Assembly (NCBI GenBank): GCA_900543155.1
Contig: UQQN01000039.1
Span: 1 to 20,585, forward strand
Origin: an uncultured Prevotella sp.
Lineage (GTDB): Bacteria; Bacteroidota; Bacteroidia; Bacteroidales; Bacteroidaceae
DNA: 20,585 nucleotides
Direction of reading: 5' to 3'
Made by a program: the position numbers and the translations under genes. Shown here piece by piece: positions 14,977-20,585 of the stretch (within the stretch, counting starts at the first letter, position 1; each line of letters opens with the position of its first letter). The notes beneath the pieces were generated by a model, which ran no database searches, was not told the origin of the DNA, and was given only the letters and a program-made list of their open reading frames with translations.

Positions 14977-15054
14977 TTTTTTGGGGAAATGCCAAACATT
15001 TTACCCACCACATCCCCCTAAGAATCAACCCACAAAACATTTTATAATATACTT

Positions 15055-16008
15055 ATGACAACTTCAACCGACAACGCGAGAGTGGAATCATGCGTAATTT
15101 TAGGTTCCGGTCCCGCAGGATATACTGCAGCCATCTATACAGGTCGTGCTGGCATTAACCCCATTATATACGAAGGTTTGCAGCCGGGTGGACAGCTTAC
15201 CATCACTACTGAGGTAGAAAACTTCCCTGGTTTCCCCGAAGGCATTGATGCTAACGAATTGATGGACGACATGCGCAAACAAGCTGAAAGATTTGGAGCA
15301 GATATCCGCCCTGAAACTGCCGTAAAAGTTGACCTTTCACAAGCTCCTTACACTATTTGGCTCGACGACGATAGTGTAGTTAAATGTCACACATTGGTAA
15401 TTGCTACAGGTGCTTCAGCCAAATACTTAGGTTTGGCAGATGAGAAGAAATATCAAGGTCAGGGCGTAAGTGCTTGTGCCACTTGCGATGGATTCTTCTA
15501 CCGCAAAAAGACTGTTGCCGTAGTTGGTGGTGGCGACACAGCTTGCGAAGAAGCCTCATACCTTGCAGGTTTAGCATCGAAAGTATACCTCATTGTGCGC
15601 AAACCTTTCTTGCGTGCTTCAAAAGCAATGCAAGACCGTGTGCTCAATAACCCCAAAATCGAAGTTCTCTTTGAAACTAACACCCAAGGTTTGTTTGGTG
15701 AAAATGGTGTAGAAGGTGCACATGTGGTTTATCGAAAAGGCGAAGCAGATGAACGCCAATACGACATTGCCATCGATGGTTTTTTCCTTGCCATTGGTCA
15801 CAAGCCCAACAGCGACTTGTTTAAGCCATGGGTAAAGACTGACGAAACAGGTTACATTATAACTGAAGGCGATTCACCCCGTACAGGTGTGCCTGGTGTA
15901 TTTGCCGCAGGCGATGTAGCCGATCCTCACTACCGTCAAGCCATTACTGCAGCAGCCAGTGGTTGCAAGGCTGGTATTGAAGTAGATCGCTATTTGAAGA
16001 CTTTATAA
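15055..16008 (+). CDS. trxB: Thioredoxin-disulfide reductase
   Basis: A 317-residue flavoprotein that passes electrons from NADPH through FAD and a redox-active disulfide to thioredoxin in the cytosol. The FAD-binding GSGPAG is at 17-22, PGGQL is near 44, and the redox pair Cys141/Cys144 lies in SACATCDGFF. The NADPH-binding GGGDTA is at 158-163. The second FAD motif GVFAAGDV is near 281, followed by YRQAITAAASGCKAG. Length and motif order are those of low-molecular-weight bacterial TrxB. No TAnnTTTG box was found in the 78-nt gap before it, so it probably depends on the LolA-like gene's promoter. A strong terminator follows 11 nt after the stop. Confidence 0.95.
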   Translation: MTTSTDNARVESCVILGSGPAGYTAAIYTGRAGINPIIYEGLQPGGQLTITTEVENFPGFPEGIDANELMDDMRKQAERFGADIRPETAVKVDLSQAPYTIWLDDDSVVKCHTLVIATGASAKYLGLADEKKYQGQGVSACATCDGFFYRKKTVAVVGGGDTACEEASYLAGLASKVYLIVRKPFLRASKAMQDRVLNNPKIEVLFETNTQGLFGENGVEGAHVVYRKGEADERQYDIAIDGFFLAIGHKPNSDLFKPWVKTDETGYIITEGDSPRTGVPGVFAAGDVADPHYRQAITAAASGCKAGIEVDRYLKTL

Positions 16009-16019
16009 ACACCACATAC

Positions 16020-16080
16020 GGCTATAATTTTGTGAATCTTGCCCACACCATTGGTTTGCTTTGCAAAATTATAGCCTTTT
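16020..16080 (+). terminator. trxB terminator
   Basis: GGCTATAATTTTG at 16020-16032 pairs perfectly with CAAAATTATAGCC at 16064-16076, around a 31-nt loop, and is followed by TTTTTATTTTCT. The TTG in the second arm would be the start of a longer version of the next gene and is rejected for that reason. Confidence 0.8.
16025..16032 (+). promoter_or_regulatory. Possible -7 box embedded in the trxB terminator
   Basis: TAATTTTG matches TAnnTTTG and forms part of the first arm of the trxB terminator. Transcription from here would start in the loop and lack the first arm. It lies 67 nt before the ATG at 16100. No good -33 element is seen at the normal distance. Confidence 0.35.
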
Positions 16081-16099
16081 TATTTTCTATATCCACCCG

Positions 16100-16669
16100 A
16101 TGGAACGTCACCCACTCGAACCCTTTTTGCCAGAGAATGCACGCATACTGATGTTAGGGAGTTTTCCACCACCCATAAAACGGTGGTCCATTCCTTTTTT
16201 CTATCCCAATATGCAAAACGACATGTGGCGCATTTATGGACTCATATTTTTTAATGATAAAGATCATTTTGTTGAAGTAAAAGAAAAACGCTTCAATCAG
16301 CCTTTGCTCGAAGCCTTTTTACGCGAGAAAGGAGTGGCTATTTACGACACCGCATGTGCCGTAAACCGTTTGCAAGGCAATGCAAGCGACAAGTTTTTAG
16401 AGGTGGTCGAAGCTACCGATGTCGACGCTTTGCTTCGCAAAATTCCACACTGCCACGCTATTGTCACTACAGGACAGAAGGCTACCGACACCTTACGCAC
16501 TCACTTTCTTGTGCCCGAACCGAAGGTAGGAGAATGTGTGAGTTTTGATTTTGAAGGACGCCCTATGCGTCTCTATCGCATGCCTAGTAGCAGTCGAGCT
16601 TATCCGCTCAACATTCACAAAAAAGCCGAAGCATACCGCCACATGCTACAAGCCGAAGGACTGTTATAA
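16100..16669 (+). CDS. Uracil-DNA glycosylase superfamily protein (family 6, hypoxanthine-DNA glycosylase-like)
   Basis: A 189-residue protein of the UDG fold, likely a base-excision repair enzyme removing deaminated bases. Motif 1 is ILMLGSFPPP at 16-25, followed by FFYPNMQNDMWRIYG at 33-47, which matches the YYxxxxNxFW pattern of the hypoxanthine-DNA glycosylase family. A middle strand, AIYDTACAVNR, ends near 90. The last motif is RMPSSSRAYPLN at 160-171, equivalent to the DNA-intercalation loop. Family 6 enzymes act mainly on deoxyinosine, but the substrate here is inferred only from family. ATG at 16100 is chosen because upstream in-frame codons lie inside the trxB terminator. trmN6 follows after 58 nt, possibly in the same transcript. 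Confidence 0.75.
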   Translation: MERHPLEPFLPENARILMLGSFPPPIKRWSIPFFYPNMQNDMWRIYGLIFFNDKDHFVEVKEKRFNQPLLEAFLREKGVAIYDTACAVNRLQGNASDKFLEVVEATDVDALLRKIPHCHAIVTTGQKATDTLRTHFLVPEPKVGECVSFDFEGRPMRLYRMPSSSRAYPLNIHKKAEAYRHMLQAEGLL

Positions 16670-16727
16670 TTTTTAGAAAGGAGCAAAGCTACACGCACAA
16701 CGTTTCTATCCCTTTAAGGCACTAAAA

Positions 16728-17444
16728 ATGAGTTTTACGTTTAAACAATTCCACATAGACGACACGCATTGTGCCATGAAAGTTGGCACCGATGGCGTAT
16801 TGCTTGGAGCATGGGCACACGTGAAAGAGGCAAAACACATTCTTGACATTGGTTGCGGAAGTGGACTGGTGACACTCATGGCTGCGCAGCGCAACGCTAT
16901 GGCACAAGTCACGGGCATTGAAATAGACACAGCTGCCGCAAACGATGCCGAGATGAATGCCCAAGCTTCGCCCTTTAAAGAGCGTGTTGAAATATTACAA
17001 GCAGATGTATTACAAATGGCTGAGCACTGCCACTACAAACACTACGACTGCATCCTCTCTAACCCGCCCTATCACGAAGAAGACCTATTACCGCCAACTA
17101 TTACTCGTGCACAAGCACGCCACACTGCTGGAGGCGGACTTACCTTTGCAGCATTACTACGCGCGGTTTCATTGTTGATAGACACTGAAAACCCGAATGC
17201 CAGTTTCTCGGTAATACTCCCAACCCCAGCCGTCAGTAAATTCACTACACTTGCCACCTTGCACAACTTGCACCTTACACGCAGAACAGATGTGGTTACA
17301 CGCAAAGGAAAGCCTTGCAAAAGGGTTTTATTAGAATTTAAGACTCAAAGCACAACTTGCATACACAACGAAATAGAACTCTTAGGCAATGGCAACGAGC
17401 GCTCTACAGACTATCAGGCACTCTGCGCTGATTTTTATTTATAA
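16728..17444 (+). CDS. trmN6: tRNA1(Val) (adenine(37)-N6)-methyltransferase
   Basis: A 238-residue class I SAM-dependent methyltransferase related to E. coli YfiC/TrmN6, which methylates N6 of A37 in tRNA-Val. The N-terminal FKQFHIDDTHCAMKVGTDGV resembles the start typical of the family (FxF.QF.v....spmKVgTDgvLLGAW). The SAM-binding DIGCGSG is at 40-46, IEID near 54-57, and the N6-adenine catalytic NPPY at 112-115. The remainder completes the Rossmann fold. The family also contains protein- and RNA-directed relatives, so the exact target is inferred. No separate promoter was found; it probably follows the glycosylase gene. A bidirectional hairpin separates it from tcdA. Confidence 0.88.
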   Translation: MSFTFKQFHIDDTHCAMKVGTDGVLLGAWAHVKEAKHILDIGCGSGLVTLMAAQRNAMAQVTGIEIDTAAANDAEMNAQASPFKERVEILQADVLQMAEHCHYKHYDCILSNPPYHEEDLLPPTITRAQARHTAGGGLTFAALLRAVSLLIDTENPNASFSVILPTPAVSKFTTLATLHNLHLTRRTDVVTRKGKPCKRVLLEFKTQSTTCIHNEIELLGNGNERSTDYQALCADFYL

Positions 17445-17456
17445 CACCACACAAAA

Positions 17457-17496
17457 AAGCGGATTTTCAATATCACTTAAGATTGAAAATCCGCTT
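17457..17496. terminator. Bidirectional terminator between trmN6 and tcdA
   Basis: AAGCGGATTTTCAAT and ATTGAAAATCCGCTT form a perfect 15-bp stem with a 10-nt loop. On the minus strand it is followed by TTTTTTGTG, a good U tract; on the plus strand by CTTCTTC. It begins 4 nt past the tcdA stop and 12 nt past the trmN6 stop. Confidence 0.85.
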
Positions 17497-17499
17497 CTT

Positions 17500-18306
17500 C
17501 TATGATTTCCTCACTGCATCTTGCAGAATTAAACCAGCAATGGTAAAACCAAAAATTGCCGTAATGTGCGAAAGGCTCCCATTTATTTGTGCCTTCTTAC
17601 TATCCCATTTATGATTGAGCAAAGCAGGGTCTCCAGCACCACTCTCTGCCTGCGAACATTGGCAGAGTTCTGAATCGCACGGATGATTTTCGCCCAAATT
17701 AGGTAGGAGTTCATCGCTATACACACACTTAAATTTGCGTGATGGATATACCCCATCGCGCTTAAAGCGACGACGTAAGGCTGCCCCTAACGGACACCCC
17801 TTTACCTTCCAGAACTCTGCTACAGCAACCTTTGTAGGGTCTATTTTTAGTGCTGCCCCCATCGATGAAAAGAACTTTGCTTTGGTGCGTGTAGCGTTAA
17901 GAATAAGCAAAGCCTTGTCTTGTAAAGAGTCTATTGCATCCACTATGTAATCGTAGGTTTCGAGTTCAAACTCATCTGCCGTACTTGCCGTGTAAATCTT
18001 TTGCAATGCCGTGATTTCGGCATTAGGATTAATGCTTAGCAAACGCTCTTTCAATACTTCCACCTTCACCATACCCACCGTTTGCACCGTGGCCATGAGT
18101 TGACGATTCACATTGGTAATGCACACACGATCTGAATCCACAATCGTGAGATGGGTAAAGCCCGAGCGCACCAAACTCTCGGCACACCAACTGCCCACAC
18201 CGCCTACACCAAACACAATAACACGCTTGTGACTCATTGTTTGCAAAGCCTCCTCGCCCAACAAACGCTCTGAACGGTTGTATATAGCCTTTTCTATGCT
18301 TCCCAT
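17500..18306 (-). CDS. tcdA: tRNA threonylcarbamoyladenosine dehydratase
   Basis: A 268-residue E1/ThiF-like enzyme that uses ATP to cyclise t6A37 to ct6A in ANN-decoding tRNAs. The nucleotide-binding loop GVGGVGSW is at 33-40, with Asp57/Asp59 in VDSDRV, the adenylation residues NVNRQL at 65-70, Lys81 and the conserved VDAID at 122-126. The C-terminal part keeps the TcdA-specific Cys-rich stretch (CDSELCQC), the GDPALLNHKW segment and the terminal hydrophobic helix. The length matches E. coli TcdA. Its ATG overlaps the end of the HAD gene by 13 nt, so translation is probably coupled. The dedicated sulfur-transfer partners CsdA and CsdE are not in the window. Confidence 0.92.
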   Translation of the reverse strand: MGSIEKAIYNRSERLLGEEALQTMSHKRVIVFGVGGVGSWCAESLVRSGFTHLTIVDSDRVCITNVNRQLMATVQTVGMVKVEVLKERLLSINPNAEITALQKIYTASTADEFELETYDYIVDAIDSLQDKALLILNATRTKAKFFSSMGAALKIDPTKVAVAEFWKVKGCPLGAALRRRFKRDGVYPSRKFKCVYSDELLPNLGENHPCDSELCQCSQAESGAGDPALLNHKWDSKKAQINGSLSHITAIFGFTIAGLILQDAVRKS

Positions 18307-19025
18307 TCGGTTTTCAGTGTATTAAAACTTTCAGCCAATTCGGTCATGTTTTTAAACAAGAGGTTAGCCCCCTCATCGGTCAAAGCATTTTCGGGCAAAG
18401 GTCCAGTGTTTACTGCCAACGTGAAAATGCCTGCTGCCACCCCAGCACGTACACCTAATGGTGCATTCTCTACCACCAAAGCCTCGTCGGCACTTACTCC
18501 AGCCTTTTCAAGTCCCATAAGGTAAGGTTCTGGATGAGGCTTACCATGTTTTACATCCGCACTCGACACTATCAAGTCAGGCGAGAAGTAACCTGGATAA
18601 TTGTGTGCCAAACGGTCGAGCAACGACTTTTGTCCGCTCCCCGTCACCACCACAATAGTCAGTCCGGCACGCTTTGCAGCCTCGAGCACCTGTTCAGCAC
18701 CAGGCATCTTAGGCGCCTCAGGACAAGCATTGAAAAGTCGACACTTTTCTTGATAAATCTGCTCAATCTCTTGTGGCGTAGCATCGCGTTTCCAACAACG
18801 GTTTGCCAAAATATTGATGGTAGAAGCCCCCGTACGTCCTTCATACAGAAACGCCTCAATAGGATCCATTTTCAAGTCGAACTCCTTGCACACCTTTACC
18901 CACGATTTTGCATGGTTAGGCATAGAATCAAAGAGCACCCCATCCATATCAAAGAGCACTGCGCGTAAAGTTTTTTTAGCAGTATGCAGCCTTCTGTATG
19001 CATCTATTTGCGACTTAAAGGTCAT
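18294..19025 (-). CDS. HAD-superfamily hydrolase, beta-phosphoglucomutase-like
   Basis: A 243-residue cytosolic phosphatase or phosphomutase of HAD subfamily IA. Motif I is LFDMDGVLFDS with nucleophile Asp26 and acid/base Asp28. A helical cap of about 35-105 follows. Motif II is VVTGS ending at Ser130, motif III is Lys162 in HGKPHPEPY, and motif IV is VVENAPLGVRAG near 184-195, where Glu186/Asn187 replace the more common ED pair. This ENAPLG form is compatible with magnesium binding. The substrate cannot be assigned. ATG at 19025 is preferred because an upstream in-frame ATG at 19058 lies in an arm of the pgi terminator. The stop overlaps the tcdA start by 13 nt, defining a two-gene unit. Confidence 0.82.
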   Translation of the reverse strand: MTFKSQIDAYRRLHTAKKTLRAVLFDMDGVLFDSMPNHAKSWVKVCKEFDLKMDPIEAFLYEGRTGASTINILANRCWKRDATPQEIEQIYQEKCRLFNACPEAPKMPGAEQVLEAAKRAGLTIVVVTGSGQKSLLDRLAHNYPGYFSPDLIVSSADVKHGKPHPEPYLMGLEKAGVSADEALVVENAPLGVRAGVAAGIFTLAVNTGPLPENALTDEGANLLFKNMTELAESFNTLKTEWEA

Positions 19026-19055
19026 CTTTTTTCTGTTACAGTGTTTACCAAAAAG

Positions 19056-19096
19056 CATCCACAGCAGAGACGTGCTCTACGTGTCTGCTGTGGATG
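19056..19096 (-). terminator. pgi terminator
   Basis: The arms CATCCACAGCAGA and TCTGCTGTGGATG form a 13-bp stem followed on the minus strand by CTTTTTGG. A second small hairpin, ATCCTTT/AAAGGAT, lies just before it, right after the pgi stop. Some readthrough may feed the HAD-tcdA pair, for which no clear promoter was found in the remaining 30 nt. Confidence 0.8.
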
Positions 19097-19124
19097 TTAC
19101 ATCCTTTATCGAAAGTAAAGGATA

Positions 19125-20471
19125 TTATAACTTAGCCTTGATAGCCTCAGTTTCCTTTTCGTAGCCAGGTTTACCAAGCAAGGCAAACATATTCTTCTTG
19201 TAAGCCTCAACACCAGGTTGGTTAAACGGATTAACCTCGAGCAACAAACCGCTGATGCCACAAGCACGCTCAAAGAAGTAAATCATCTGACCGAGGTGAT
19301 ACTCATCGAGTTTCTCAACAACAAGGCGCATGTTAGGCACACCACCATCAACGTGTGCAAGTTGTGTACCCAATTCAGCCATCTTGTTAACCTCATCCAC
19401 ACGCTTACCTTCAAGGAAGTTCAAACCATCAAGGTTCTCATCGTCGTGAGGAAAGAGTACGGTGTGGTTAGGTGTTTCAACCGAAATTACAGTTTCGAAG
19501 ATGGTACGTTCGCCCTCTTGAATCCACTGCCCCATTGAGTGAAGGTCTGTAGTAAAGTCAACAGCTGCAGGGAAGATACCCTTACCATCCTTACCCTCGC
19601 TCTCACCATAAAGTTGCTTCCACCATTCGTTCATGTAGTGAAGTTTAGGTTGGAAGTTCACGAGAATTTCAGTTTTCTTACCTTCAGCATAAAGAGCGTT
19701 GCGAACAGCAGCATACTGTTCGGCAGGGTTTTCAGCAAAAGGAACCTCTGGAGCTGTGAGTTTCTCCATATCGGCAGCACCCTTAACCAAGGCCTCGATA
19801 TCGAAACCAGCGCAAGCAATGGGAAGCAAACCTACGGGAGTAAGCACAGAGAAACGTCCACCTACGTTATCGGGGATGATAAAGCTCTTATAACCCTCTT
19901 TGTCAGCAGTTACACGGGCAGCACCCTTTTTAGCATCAGTAACAGCCACAATAACCTTGCGAGCCATTTCGATGCCACGCTGCTCTTCGCACTGCTTACG
20001 CAAGAGGCGGAAAGCCAAAGCCGTTTCAGTAGTAGTACCACTCTTTGAGATGTTGATTACACCAAACTTACGGCCTTTGAGATATTCAGTAAGTTCGTAG
20101 AGATAGTCTTCGCCAATGTTGTTACCAGCAAAGAGCATCACGGGATTTTTGCCATCGTTAGTCAGCCACTCAAAGCTATTGCCAAGAGCTTCGATTACGG
20201 CACGTGCACCAAGGTAGCTACCACCGATACCAGCCACAACAATCGTGTCGCAGTTTTCGCGGAGGACCTTTGCTGTTTCTTTCAAATCAGCAAGGTGTTC
20301 TGCAGTAATGCTTGATGCCAAGTGCATCCAGCCTAAGAAATCGTTACCTGCGCAAGTGCTCTCTTCCAGAGCCTTTTGTGCAGCTTTAACACGTGGTTCG
20401 AGTGCCTCTACGGCACCAGCAGCCAAAAACGAGGCAGCCTTATTTACTTCTAAGCTAATATTCTTGCTCAT
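19125..20471 (-). CDS. pgi: Glucose-6-phosphate isomerase
   Basis: A 448-residue enzyme that interconverts glucose 6-phosphate and fructose 6-phosphate in glycolysis and gluconeogenesis. Its length fits the short bacterial form (about 450 residues), not the 550-residue E. coli type. The sugar-phosphate-binding motifs are GIGGSYLG at 81-88 and ISKSGTTTE at 141-149. GGRFSVLTPVGLLP at 204-217 is a family signature. Catalytic residues fall at the positions known for the short form: Glu290 in YGESEGK, His311 in DLHSMG and Lys425 in QPGVEAYKKNMF. ATG at 20469-20471 is chosen; a longer frame back to 20555 would run through the promoter and the repeat. It is followed by a strong terminator and then the HAD-tcdA pair. 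Confidence 0.96.
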   Translation of the reverse strand: MSKNISLEVNKAASFLAAGAVEALEPRVKAAQKALEESTCAGNDFLGWMHLASSITAEHLADLKETAKVLRENCDTIVVAGIGGSYLGARAVIEALGNSFEWLTNDGKNPVMLFAGNNIGEDYLYELTEYLKGRKFGVINISKSGTTTETALAFRLLRKQCEEQRGIEMARKVIVAVTDAKKGAARVTADKEGYKSFIIPDNVGGRFSVLTPVGLLPIACAGFDIEALVKGAADMEKLTAPEVPFAENPAEQYAAVRNALYAEGKKTEILVNFQPKLHYMNEWWKQLYGESEGKDGKGIFPAAVDFTTDLHSMGQWIQEGERTIFETVISVETPNHTVLFPHDDENLDGLNFLEGKRVDEVNKMAELGTQLAHVDGGVPNMRLVVEKLDEYHLGQMIYFFERACGISGLLLEVNPFNQPGVEAYKKNMFALLGKPGYEKETEAIKAKL

Positions 20472-20513
20472 AATACGATGTAAAAATATTTCGTAGTTTT
20501 TGTATTTCGATGG

Positions 20514-20521
20514 CAAAGTTA
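20514..20521 (-). promoter_or_regulatory. -7 box of pgi
   Basis: TAACTTTG on the minus strand, 42 nt upstream of the ATG. It forms the end of the dispersed repeat, with the same GGTTTGCAC lead-in as the parC promoters. Confidence 0.65.
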
Positions 20522-20585
20522 GTGCAAACCGAGCGCAATACAAAATAAAAACCAACGGATTTTTATTTTTATTGTCGAGGTGCAG
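20514..20585 (-). repeat. Promoter-bearing dispersed repeat, copy 3 (runs to window edge)
   Basis: Read on the minus strand, this copy aligns end to end with copy 2 before parC: CTGCACCTC, CAATAAAA, the central dyad AAAATAAAAATCC-GTT-GGTTTTTATTTT, TATTG and CTCGGTTTGCACTAACTTTG. There is one indel and roughly ten substitutions. The dyad is kept although its centre differs (GTT instead of TAA). The element may extend beyond the window. Confidence 0.85.

Noticed and set aside
16061..16099. Thirteen-codon extension of the glycosylase-like protein
   Set aside because: The TTG and following codons form the second arm and T tail of the trxB terminator.
19026..19058. Eleven-codon extension of the HAD phosphatase
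   Set aside because: The ATG overlaps the end of the pgi terminator stem; a good ATG follows at 19025, just before the conserved domain.

Overview
The window reads as chromosomal DNA of a Bacteroidota bacterium, most likely a Prevotella or a close relative. The evidence is AT-rich spacers, almost no Shine-Dalgarno sequences, and many TAnnTTTG (-7) boxes typical of the Bacteroidota sigma factor. The protein set also fits: fused CcsBA, long ParC, an Lrp beside metY, and a TonB receptor ending in Phe. No tRNA, rRNA, CRISPR or prophage was found.

Layout. (1) 1-~800: 3' part of an IS630-type insertion sequence whose two reading frames are joined by a canonical -1 slippery heptamer. (2) 851-2859: metY (minus) divergent from an Lrp/AsnC regulator (plus). 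(3) 2939-6443: a long inverted repeat, the fused System II cytochrome c assembly gene ccsBA, and a chorismatase-like Rid-superfamily gene, both minus. (4) 6380-7266: an 887-nt gene-free region with a triplicated 7-bp motif plus inverted partner and three blocks of degenerate 11-bp periodic repeats. (5) 7267-8732: mnmA (minus), then a 383-nt promoter region with tandem copies of a ~70-bp promoter-bearing element. (6) 8733-17444 (plus): parC, a TonB-dependent receptor, a LolA-like periplasmic protein, trxB, a uracil/hypoxanthine-DNA-glycosylase-like protein and trmN6. (7) 17500-20585 (minus): pgi, a HAD phosphatase and tcdA (the last two overlap), with another copy of the promoter element in front of pgi at the window edge.

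Most genes are housekeeping functions in short units separated by strong hairpins: sulfur amino acid synthesis, cytochrome c maturation, tRNA anticodon-loop modification (MnmA, TrmN6, TcdA), chromosome decatenation, thiol redox and glycolysis. The least expected content is non-coding. A ~70-bp repeat carrying a conserved dyad and ending in a TAACTTTG -7 box occurs twice in tandem before parC and once, inverted, before pgi. The 11-bp phased region lies between mnmA and the chorismatase-like gene. Several start codons were moved downstream of the longest possible reading frame because the longer start falls inside a promoter box or a terminator stem.
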